The position numbers and the translations under genes are program-made. DNA of 64,000 nucleotides from NCBI GenBank assembly GCA_023055355.1, contig JALJCS010000038.1, positions 434,001-498,000 of the forward strand. The letters are read 5' to 3'. The DNA is from Agelaius tricolor (taxonomy: Eukaryota; Chordata; Aves; Passeriformes; Icteridae). Below are positions 1 through 10,420 of this stretch, in pieces. Numbering within the stretch: the first letter of the stretch is position 1; every line of letters begins with the position of its first letter. Below the pieces are notes generated by a model. It was not told the origin of the DNA, did no database searches, and saw only the letters and a list, made by a program, of their open reading frames with translations.

Positions 1-189
1 GAATAGTGAGCATGAAGATGAACATTGCTCTGAATCTTATTTTACAAATCCCAGTATATGGACATAAAGTCCTAGGAGAAAAAGAAGAGTATAACCCTTC
101 CTCCCCTGCCAGCCTCTGTTATAACTTTTCTAAGTTTGGGGTTTTTTTGGTGCTCCATGATTTCTCTCCTCTTTGCTCCCTTCTCACAG

Positions 190-2616
190 CGCAAGCACCA
201 AGAGATCCGAGCTATGAGGAGCCAGCTAAAGAAAATTGAGGATCTTGGAGCAGCCATGGAAGAGGCACTTATCCTGGACAACAAATACACAGAACACAGC
301 ACTGTGGGGCTGGCACAGCAGTGGGACCAGCTGGACCAGCTGGGGATGAGGATGCAACACAACCTGGAGCAGCAGATCCAAGCCCGGTACTGCCTGGCCC
401 ACGTGCGGTTTGAAGTGTCTGACTGGGGGTGGGAGGAAAGGCAGGAGCTGCCCATGCCTGCAGCCAGCCTTGCATGGTCTGTGCTAAAGGGTCTCCTGTG
501 CTCAGAGCAATGGATACAGTGAGCTTGTACATCCCCACCACCTCCCAGTTCCCTTCAGAGGGATGAAGTGGGCAGTTTTAGAACAGCTCTTGTTGGCCAT
601 GAGCAAGGGTGGGATCTTAGTGGAACGGTTTTATTCTGTGGAATAAGTGTGTACAAGTGTTCCCATGTGGAATGGTTGTTTGCTCCTTTGTCCTCACTGT
701 GTGGTGCAGCTGCTGGGCTGAGTACCACAGCTCAGGAACTGCTACTCAGCTTTGCTGCTTCCTTTTCAGGAACACCACTGGAGTCACTGAGGAGGCCCTG
801 AAGGAGTTCAGCATGATGTTCAAGTGAGTTGCAAGGAACACAGGCCAGAGGAAGGCTTGGGAGATATTTCTGGCACATGGATGGCTCTTGTTTGCAGGAT
901 CTATTTGTGGCTCCTTTGTTGTCTGCCCCACTTTGTGCTGAGCTGCTCCATTCTCTGCCAGAGGCAAACAGCCTGCAGCCCCTGCTGCTGGCAGTGCCAA
1001 TGCATTCCAGCTGAGAATGCAGCTGGGGTTTTTTTGGTGGGGAAGGGGTGATTTTTAACCAAAGTTAAGAATTTGTGCATATTTTTCATGTATGCTAGAT
1101 AGAACTATTTATTGATACAAACTCATTTGTACAGAATAGGGGCTGGTTATAACCTTGATCTAGTTTTCAGCTCACTTTACAGCTCTCAGGACTCAGTAAC
1201 TGACACACGTGGGTTCTGGTTTTATGTTTTTAGGCACTTTGACAAGGACAAATCTGGACGACTCAATCACCAGGAGTTTAAGTCTTGCTTGCGCTCTCTC
1301 GGCTACGATTTGCCCATGGTTGAGGAAGGAGAGCCAGACCCTGAGTTTGAGTCTATTCTTGACACTGTAGATCCCAACAGGTATGTGAGTTGGACCTTAA
1401 TGTACTGCAAAACACATGGAGGTATTGGCTGGGGAGTTGGCTGGAAGGTCCTTCACAAGCTGAGAGCTGTGGCTGTTTTTACAGTCACTCATGTGAAAGC
1501 CTTAAGGAAGGCAAGACTGACATTTGTAAAGAAGAAATTCACTTTGAGAGAATGATCTGGTGTTGAGTCTCCTGCGTTAAGACTTTTACTCCTCCCAGAA
1601 CAGTTCAGCCCCTCTCTGGAGGGCCTGGCAGTGCTGTGCTCTGGGTGCTCACACTGTTTCTCTGGCAGGGATGGACACGTCTCACTGCAGGAGTACATGG
1701 CCTTCATGATCAGCCGGGAAACGGAGAATGTGAAATCCAGCGAGGAGATCGAGAGCGCCTTCCGCGCCCTCAGCTCCGAGGGGAAGCCCTACGTGACCAA
1801 GGAGGAGCTCTACCAGGTAAGTGCTGGTTGTTGACCCCAGGGAGGAACACACAGGACTTTTGTTCATAGCTAAAGCCCAGCACTAATGGCTTGGAGGCTC
1901 ATGTCACTGGAGCTGAGTCAGTTCTGACCCTGCCAGGGGATCCCCTGCAGCAAACACAGAAATTGTGTGACAGTCCTACTCAGTTGCTTTCTTGGCTCCA
2001 TAGAGGAAAAGCTTTAGGTACCAAAGACCTGCTCAGGTTGAATAAAACAAGAGGTACTCAAAGGTCTGGAAGGGAGTGCACTGTCCTCAGAACTTCCCTT
2101 CCATCATTTGGGAAATTAGATGGGGGATGTTTCTCCAGACAGCAATTCAAAGGAAGAGCTTGAGCCTAAGTTTAGACAGTAAGAGCATCTCCTCCCTCTC
2201 ACTGCCCTGCCAAAACAGCAAGTTTTTCCTGTCTGAATACCACCAGCTGGCAGGGAAATAAAGAGTTTGCAGTGCTTCCTTGTCCCAGTTACCTGCTCTG
2301 TCTTCTGCTTGGTGGGAAGGCTCTGGTCAGGCCTTCCAACCCGTAACCAAATAGTGCCAAAAGCCAGAGCATTTCCATGCTGGGCGTAGATGTGCTGCTC
2401 TGGTTTCTGCCCTGGGGAATGGGAGGGCTGCCTGTCAATGCCCCCTGGCAGCCCCAGAGCCCTCTCAGCCCCACGCTGTCTCTCTTTCAGAACCTGACCC
2501 GGGAACAGGCCGACTATTGCATCTCTCACATGAAACCCTACATGGATGGCAAGGGCAGGGAGCTGCCTTCTGCCTACGACTACATAGAATTTACACGTTC
2601 ACTCTTTGTGAATTGA
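190..2616 (+). CDS. SPTAN1: Spectrin alpha chain, non-erythrocytic 1, C-terminal exons (5' partial)
   Basis: Five coding exons: 190-386, 770-823, 1234-1380, 1669-1816 and 2491-2616 (stop TGA 2614-2616). All have AG/GT borders and joining phases, and together give the last 223 residues of a protein of about 2,470. The first exon encodes the end of the final spectrin repeat (starts RKHQEIRAM). Next comes the calmodulin-like domain with two canonical EF-hand loops, [12 protein letters not shown] and [12 protein letters not shown], with acidic ligands at positions 1, 3 or 5 and 12. A second EF pair lacks good calcium ligands, and the protein ends in FTRSLFVN. Alpha-II spectrin forms the submembrane skeleton with beta spectrins and actin; the EF domain lies at the actin-binding end of the tetramer. 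Bases 1-189 are intron. The rest of the gene lies to the left of the window. Identification rests on near identity to the vertebrate protein as I know it. Confidence 0.98.
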
Positions 2617-2815
2617 TCTGAAACACTAGCACCAAAAGATGCAAAGGACATGCTCACGTTTGCTGACTGTAGCTCTGCATGTGTCTCTCTCTCTTTGTGC
2701 TCTACAATAATCAATGTTACGTTATGATGTAACCTTAAAGTGCTTAGCTTAAAACTCTTAGGGAAAAGAAACATGTTGCAGTGTGCTTCAATAAAAGTTA
2801 CTGGTCGAACCACAT
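2617..2815 (+). terminator. SPTAN1: SPTAN1 3' UTR and poly(A) signal
   Basis: A short 3' UTR follows the stop codon. The canonical hexamer AATAAA lies at 2790-2795, so cleavage is expected near 2805-2820. The exact end is inferred from the usual 10-30 base spacing. Confidence 0.8.
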
Positions 2816-2824
2816 CATTTTGTG

Positions 2825-2977
2825 TTTAATGGTTAAATGCAAATTTAACTCTTATGTGGAGGCAACTCCAGCTGTTGGTTACCTGTGTTTTCCAGGCCAA
2901 CACTGGAACAGGTGAGTGGGGAATTGTTCCTGGAGTCAGGACAGTTACAAGCTTCACAGAGCTGTTGTGCTGCTCCC
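2825..2977 (-). terminator. DYNC2I2: DYNC2I2 3' UTR and poly(A) signal
   Basis: The minus-strand 3' UTR is about 150-175 bases. No AATAAA is seen, but the common variant ATTAAA is present (TTTAAT on the plus strand at 2825-2830). Cleavage would then fall around 2800-2815, on top of the SPTAN1 end. Confidence 0.6.
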
Positions 2978-5900
2978 TCAGTCCATGATCTCACTTGCCA
3001 GCTGCTCCAGGTGACTCATTTCCCTTGGTCCCTGCTCAGTGAAGTCGGAGCTCAGCTGCCAGACTTTGACTGTCCCAGCAGCATCCCCTGCTGCCAGGAG
3101 CCGCGTGTGCTTGGTGTTGAATTCCAAACAATACACAGGGCAGTCACTCACAGACTGCTTCAGGGACACTGTGGGCTTCTGCATGCTCCTCCCCAGGTCA
3201 AACAGGTGCACCTCTCCTGCAGACACAGACATTCATTGCAGCTTCATGGCAACAGACATCTATCTAACAGCAGGTAAGTATCTGCTTAGTCTGGCACTGA
3301 GAGTTATTTTTAACCTGTTTCCCCTGCTGATGGGTGTCTAGGCTGTGACAGACAACTGACATTACTGCAGGCAGCATGGATTTGTTCTGTCAGAAACCTG
3401 AAACCAGCTTGCCAAATTCTGTGAAACCTCCATTCTTTAATTCAAAAATGTTTGGGCAATTTTCTAAGGAAAAAGTTTTCATTTTAAACCATTACTTCTG
3501 GAAGTAGATGCCAAAAACAAGCTGGAAATAGATTTAGCCACAGTGGTCTTGCTGTGCTGTATTCCTGTGAATGACTGTGGCAACAGATTTAAAGGTACCA
3601 TCAGAAGTGAAAAATAAATGCTGGTTCACCTTGTTAAAGTTAGAAATTACTTAATAAAGTTAGAATTACAAATTACTTTGTACTAATTACACAGTGAAAA
3701 CAGCGGCCACTGCTCTGTGCTTGTGGGATCTGCTAATCAGTACAATCGACCTGACTAATTAATATCCAGAACACTCTTAATTTTATGCTCAAGAGAAGGC
3801 ACCTGCAGTTACTTGCCTTCCCCAGATGCAGCTGCAAAAACCAGTGGTCGAACTGGAGACCAGCATACACAGAACAGGTATTTCTTTGATAACTGTAGAG
3901 CAAAGAGGGGCTGTGTCTGCAACATGGAGTGCAAGTGAACTTGTCCGTCAGTCCCACAGCTCAGAAAGAGGTTCCTGAGGGAGAGAGGAAGCGAGAAACA
4001 GCTCTTTTTGTTTTACTGCTAACGATAAAGAACAGAAATCAGTCAAGGAGCATGACCTTGGACAATATTCCTGTTTTGTAAAGGTCTGTGTTTCCTAAAG
4101 CAGCAATTGCCAGGCTGTGCTGTGGGCTGTTTGTTACTGCCCTCAATTAAGCTTAATGAGGGCTTGTATTGACCGCCATGGGTTGTGGCCCAGGGCTGCC
4201 TGAGAACTGCTGATCTAGAGCTGGGCATTGTTCGAGCTGGGCTTGTCTCATGCAAATTAAATGCAAACCTGGACTGTCAGCATGTTTCACAGAAACAGGG
4301 CTTGGGGCCTCCACGGATGGTGGGTGAATTGCTGGCAGAGATGGGAGCTTCTCATTTAAATTCTGGCAGCTACTGATGGCAGAAAAATCTTCAGTAAGAG
4401 ACTTAGTGATCTGCCCAAGTGAAGGACTTTATCATCTCCTTGGCTTCAAACTGAGTTTTAATCATAACAAACAGGATGATCTAAGGAAGGTGCTAGTGTT
4501 GCTCATGTGCCCACATGCAGCACAGTCCAGCAGGCAGCTTCGCCAGAGCCAATGGATGTTTTTTCTCTGCTAGGTGACCCTTTTTTGGAACTTGTACACA
4601 CCCCAGGGGCTATTTTGTGTTTAGAGCCAGACAGTGACCGTGTCCCACACGCAGCACTTGCCTGTGGAAGGGCGAGCAGCTCACGGAGTACACGGGCCCA
4701 GCGTGAGGGGAGAAGGCGAGCTCTGCCGGCGCCCTGAGGGGAACGGAGCCGCCCGGCGGCGGGAGGGCCGGGCCCTGGGCCGTGCTGGAGCACCGCAGGC
4801 AGTACCCGCCTTCCACACCCACAACGAACACATCGGCATCGAAGGGTGAGAAGGACAGCGAGGTCACCCCCACGGCTGCCTCTCCCCAGGCCACCTGGGC
4901 AGAGAGAGACAGAGCTGGTGTGAGCTGGGGCTCCCCAGAGAGGCACAGGTGGGCAGGGCCTGCTGGGGGCCCAGCGGGCTGTTCACAGCACAGCTTGTGA
5001 CAGCTTCGTGTTTGTACCACTGAATCCTTCCTACAAATGGGTTCACATGAATTAACATCACAAGCAAGTTCTCCATCCTGGTAACTTCTCTTTAGAGCAT
5101 GGCAAAACCTCAGCTGTTGTCAGTCTTCTCAGAATGATTTCTGTATGGCAAAGGAGCTGTGGATCAAGGGTGTGTATGTTCAGAAAGGGCTTTTCCTGGC
5201 CCTTCTGGGAGCAGGGCAAGCTCTGATACCTGGGCTCCAAGGTTCAGAGTGTTTTTATGGAAAAGGCACTCTTTGAGCTGCTGAACTCACCTTCTTCAGC
5301 CGAGTGCTGCGAGGGATCTGCTGAGCCACGATGGCAAATCCTTCAGCCAAGGCCAGCCGCCCATCCCGCTCCTCCCTCCACACGAGGATCTTCCCATCTG
5401 TCCCCACACTCAGCAGCCGGGCGTGGTTTCTGTGCCTGGTGTCAGGTAACCAGTGAACCTGTTCCAAATGCCAAGAGCTCAGGACAACGGGGACTGTCAC
5501 AATTGCCCAGCCCACGCAGCCTGTGGTGACACAGGGGCAGAGTCAGGCACCAGCCTGGTACCAAAGGAGCTTCTGCTGGGAGCTGGCACAGACTGATGTA
5601 AGGAAAGAAACACATCCAGTGTTCAGGGCTGAATCTCCATTGCAGTTTCTATGGTTCACCTGCCCTGACTTTTGGGATAGGCATTTATGGCACTTTCACC
5701 CAGCTCTAAACAACAGCATTTTCCTGAATAGCAGATGAGAAAAATACACAGAATGTCCAGAGTCACAAGGCCCCAGAAGGGCAAAATCCTAAGGAAGCCA
5801 GACTGGATGACATGCTTGTAAATCCCCTTAAAGCATGTGGCTTTAAGCCACAAGGATCATGGACACTTTCCCATTTGTGTTTTTAAACCACTCCAAGTAT

Positions 5901-8900
5901 CACTGGTTGCATCTCCCTTAATAAACAATTACAGTTTGGGAATCAGTCTGCTTTTCATTTAACCTGGACAGTCAGAAGTTATTTTTTACAGGCTGTCTGT
6001 TCAGGAACTAGATTTGGGGGAAAATAGCCAACCAAAAAAGAATATAACTGCTGAAATGTCTGTGAACTGCCTGGCTGTGGACAGGAACCAAAGGGATGAC
6101 ACAAAGCAGTGGCAACTCTCACCTGCCCCAGCCCTATCTGCTAACAGTGCTCTCTATTACCTGATAGACTGGGTCAGTGTGGGTGTCATCTGTCATCCCT
6201 GTCCTCCAGATGACAGGGTCTTCTGTCCTGCTGGTGTCCCACACCACCAACTCCCCACTGAACAGGCCACCTGAAAGGACAAATACAGAACATCTGAGTT
6301 CTGACAGCTCAGAACAAATGCACAAATGGAGCAATGGTGGAAACAGACCCACCAGCTTCAAAGGTTGGGCAGTTCTGTGCAGGGCACAGCCAGTTCTGGT
6401 GTAAGAGAATACTGCTCTGCTGAAATAAGTTTATTCCCTTACAGCCAGGGCTGGATTTCCTTCTCTTCACCTCTCTCTGAGGAGAAGATATAAAGGCAGG
6501 TGTCACTGAAGAAGCAGCAAGTCCCAGTTCAGATGTAACAGTGCACTTATCTGTGTTGGTGGCCATTAGTTCCTCAGTTTGAGGAGCTGCAAAGCTGTTC
6601 CTTTACAGGAAATCTGAGGCTGGGCTCAGAGAGAGAAACCAAAGGATCCAGGTTGCAGGAAAAAGGGTATGTTTCAAGCATGGTCTGAGTTAAGAACAAC
6701 CCACCAGCTATCAGTGATGGCTGGGAGGGATGGAAAGCCAGGCACATGACAGAACTGGGAACATCCACCACCAGGTCAGGGTGCTGTGGATTCAACCCTC
6801 TTCTGTCCAGATTCCAGGTACAAACATAGGATTTTTCTGTGCTCCAGTCCCCATCATCCAACCTGAAAAACAAAAAGCTACATCTTGCTTTGAGTGTTCC
6901 AGAGTATTCCAGTCCAGCAGAGCTCTGAGATTCCCCATGGTCACCTCAATGTGCTGCTTTGGTTCCCATCATGAAGGGATCATGAGGGGATGGAACTTCT
7001 CTGGGGGCTGGTTTATGCAGGATGTGACAGGGAACATGTCTGTGCTTACCTCAAAGTAGCAGCCAGTAAATTTTGGGTACAATTTCCCTATTCCAAGACC
7101 TACTCACCATTCAAATAATGGAACAATCAAAAGAGTGCATATGGAAAGTTCATGGAATTAATTCTACTGAGGGTACCCACAGACACAAAAACCACATCCT
7201 CATCTGCAAACTGCTGTAGACTGGGAGAGCAGAAGGAGCAACTAACATACGAGTTTGCCCTGTTTTACTCTTCCCTATGCATTCTCTCATGGAAACCCTC
7301 TTTTTGCTGGGGTTTTTAATGTAAGGAAAGAGGAGCATTAAAAAAAAATAAAGGGAAAAGTAAGGCCAAGAAAGAGGGAGCTGCTACAGACATTAATGGA
7401 TTAGATAAATGATTTGTGAAACCCTTATTTCAGAAATCTTTCAACATGTTATTACATGTCCATGGCACCAGGCACATGCATAAACAGGTGCCAGGTTCAT
7501 CCAGGGTGCTCAGAGACCACATTAAACATCATGATCTTAGTGAAGATAAAGTGCATTCTCCCAAACCTCACCTACAGATATTTGCAAGTGCATCTGCTCT
7601 TTACATCTTTCAAACAGAATCTACCTAGAAACAAATCAGTAAGATTGTGTATCCATTTTCAGGGTGGGGGGAAGGTAGAAGAATTAAAAGATAAATTCAG
7701 GACTTGCCTGAGATTTTGTTACTTTGAATATTAATAATTTAACTTGCATAAGGAGTGGATATAGATATATATATATATGTCAGTTTATTACTGCAGAGAA
7801 AGCAAACATATCTAGACCTCAGGTCAGCCTGAGCCATCACATCAGCCTCAGCTGCACTCCCAAATCCCTCTGGATACTCACCGGCCGTAGGAACATGCAA
7901 TGACAGATCCTGTGGCATTCCATGACACACCAGTGACCTGCAGGTTCTGATCCTGAGCCTCTGGGTATGACAATGTATGCAAACACAACACCTGGAAGAG
8001 ATCAAATCCAAGCACTGAGGCAACAATCTCTGAACAGAGAGAAATGAGATCTGTGCCCACTCCTGGTGTGATTGTGGGGTTACAGTGTGGGTTTTCCTCA
8101 GTCCAAGAATTTATGTGAAAAGGTTGTTGAATTCCTGTTGGGAAACAAACCCACAACACAACTGTCACTCAAACAACCTCTCAGAGACTGCACAGCTCTG
8201 GAAGGCTGTGCCTAAGAATTTACAGCAGCTGCCAGGTGTGAGTTTGGCACTCTCTGAGCTTCACAAGTAACAGTTTGAAAATGCCAGTCCCAACATGTAC
8301 TGTCTGATACAAATTGCTTCCATTCCTGAGCATCATGCACTAAACAAACCTAAGCAGGCAGAGCTGCCAACTCACTGACTGCAACTGTTCCTAGATCCCT
8401 GCTAGGCTGGAGTGCTCTGAAGAGGCTGAAGAAAAGCCTACACCAACTGCAGGCTTCCTCCTCTCAATGCTACTACAGCTCAGTCACCAGCAGGAAGAAC
8501 AGTTTTACCAAGCAAGGAGAAAGCTGAAAAAACCCCAAGGCAACCCAACTGGTAATGTTTAATTATTAGAACCTGGCAAGAATAATCACAGCAATAAGGA
8601 CTAACAACTTAGAGTAACTGAACTCTGCTTGGACAATGACCTGAATTCTGTCACTTACTGTTTCATCCTGATCTGTCCAGTTCACTTCAAAGCCATCAAA
8701 GGCGTGACTTTTCCAGTTTTTATTTAGTTCTTTGATAACAGCATCCTCCACTCTCTGAAGGAATGACAGAAGCCCAGTGTAATCTACTTGGACTTCTTGC
8801 TGGAAGTCTTGGACAGCATCTTTGCTCTGTTCTGTCTGCACCGCAGCATCTCGTGCTGTATGAGACTGTGCTGCAGCTTCTGCTGTTGAAATTTTCCCAG

Positions 8901-9640
8901 TCTGGCAAGTTTTCTAGTGAAAGAAGACAGACAGTCTATAGTCTAAGCAGAAAAACAAGTGCTGCACAAGGCATTCAAAGCACCTTCCCCTTCCTGCCGT
9001 TTCACGGAGACATTCCAGCCCCTCTGGTTCATGGTTAACCACAGGGTACCTCCGTACCTGCCCAGGTGTTGGTGATGCGTTTGTGACCTTCCGATAATCT
9101 GATCGGAGGCAGAAATGCCCGAATACCAGACTCAGGCACTGCTCTAAAGCACGGAATGGGAAGGACGGGAGAAGGCAAGAAGGCAGCGAGCTCCAGAGTG
9201 AGGAGCGAGCAGCGCGCACGGTGACAGCGCAGCATGATCAGCTCTCAGCTGCGGCGCAGCAGCCGCTTGGCCGGTTCTTTGCCACTCCGCACACCGGGGC
9301 TAAATCTGCACAACGCTGACAGGACAGAGCCGGCGGGCGGGCACAGGCCCCGCACGGTGCCAACAACTACCGGAGCGGGAGGGCTCGGTCCCTGGCCGTG
9401 CTGGAGCCGCGGGACCTGCGGGGGGGTCGCGGATGAACAGAGAGGGGGGCAAGTCGGGGCACGGTCCCTGAAGGTCCGGGGAAGGCGCAGCCTTGACAGC
9501 CGCCCCCTGCCCGGCCCGGCGGTACAAGAGCGCGGAGCGGGGCCGCCCCGCGGGTCTCTCACCGCCTCGCAGCGCGCGCTCCGGGCGCTCCTCCACAGCG
9601 ACTGCACGTCGGCACCGGGGGCCGTCCTGTCCGCGAACAT
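2978..9640 (-). CDS. DYNC2I2: Cytoplasmic dynein 2 intermediate chain 2 (WDR34)
   Basis: Nine coding exons, in transcript order: 9563-9640, 8659-8913, 7882-7991, 6705-6862, 6161-6270, 5291-5458, 4662-4894, 3817-3974 and 2978-3216. They sum to 1,509 bases (502 residues; human about 536) with a continuous frame. The N-terminal region (about 1-110) has a VQTEQ segment at residues 51-55, in the region where dynein light chains bind the human protein, then a conserved block ending [11 protein letters not shown]. The rest is a WD40 propeller with strands such as [21 protein letters not shown] and VKVWQLS. The protein is a subunit of the dynein-2 motor, which drives retrograde intraflagellar transport in cilia; in man, defects cause short-rib thoracic dysplasia. 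Introns 7 (3975-4661) and 8 (3217-3816) both start with GC instead of GT (AG|GCAAGT); all others are GT-AG. It converges on SPTAN1 and has a promoter bearing an RFX motif. Confidence 0.97.
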
Positions 9641-9723
9641 GCCGGGGCCGGAGAGGGCCCGGGGGCATCGGGGGTCGCTCCCGGCGGTCCCGGCCCGTGG
9701 CGCTCCCGCCGCCCGCGCCTCCG

Positions 9724-9737
9724 GTTCCCATGGAAAC
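9724..9737 (-). promoter_or_regulatory. RFX X-box
   Basis: GTTCCCATGGAAAC matches every fixed position of the palindromic X-box consensus GTTNCCATGGNAAC. It lies 84-97 bases upstream of the DYNC2I2 start codon. RFX factors control ciliary genes through such sites, which fits the function of the dynein-2 subunit. Confidence 0.85.
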
Positions 9738-9747
9738 GGGCGCGCGA

Positions 9748-9755
9748 TGACGTCA
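9748..9755 (-). promoter_or_regulatory. CRE (CREB/ATF site)
   Basis: TGACGTCA is a full palindromic cyclic-AMP response element. It lies ten bases beyond the X-box, about 108-115 bases upstream of the DYNC2I2 start codon. Confidence 0.75.
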
Positions 9756-10420
9756 CACGAGCGCCGAGCCCGCCGGCCTGCGAGCGGTAAAGTGAGCCGG
9801 GCGGGGCCATGTTGGGGAAGGGCGCGGGGCGGCGGGGCTGGGCGGGTGGTGGCTCTGTGCGGCCTATCCCGGCACCTTCGTTAGAGCCGTGGGTCCGGCT
9901 GAGGCTGCTTCTCCCCCTTCGGTCGCTCCCGCCGTAGCTGCGCTGGGGCCCGGCTGGTCCCGCTGCGGGCACGGGTGGCAGCGCACGCGAAGGGCGCGGG
10001 GTGCCAGGAGTTAAGATGGCGGCGGGGAGGGGGCGACAAAGCCGAGCGCGGTGGAGAGCGGGGACTGGGCCGCCTTGCGAGGGAAGCTCTATTGGCTGTC
10101 ACCGTGTGGTTGCCCTGGAATGGGACCGGCTCAAGGCACACTTCGTGCCCGGGGTGTGCTCTGGCTCGTTGCTCTGCTCGCTGCCGCCGTTGGTTTTGAT
10201 GGGGGAATGAGGGTAATTGGTGCCCAGGCTGAGTTGCTGTGTGGCCGGGCTGGCTGCACGCCCGCGGGGCTGCTCTCCGGGAGCCGCCCGGTACCGGGTA
10301 CCGGCCCCTGCACCCGGATACCCTGTGCTGCTCCTGTCCGCAGGGACACGGACTGCTGCTGGAGCTTATTTAAGTGGTTATTCCTAACAGGAATGTCTCT
10401 ACTTGGAGATTTTTTCTAAC

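Larger units (their letters stand above)
9641..10420. promoter_or_regulatory. DYNC2I2: CpG-island promoter of DYNC2I2, possibly bidirectional
   Basis: GC- and CpG-rich sequence upstream of the DYNC2I2 start. It holds an X-box and a CRE (listed separately). A YY1-type motif AAGATGGCGGC sits at 10013-10023 in plus orientation, a type often found just downstream of start sites. An ATG inside that motif (10018), with A at -3 and G at +4, opens a short plus-strand frame of 64 codons to 10209, but I do not recognise the product. A divergent non-coding transcript is possible but unproven. Confidence 0.75.

Noticed and set aside
7765..7780. TA-rich run in a DYNC2I2 intron
   Set aside because: Short simple repeat next to an exon, with nothing else notable.
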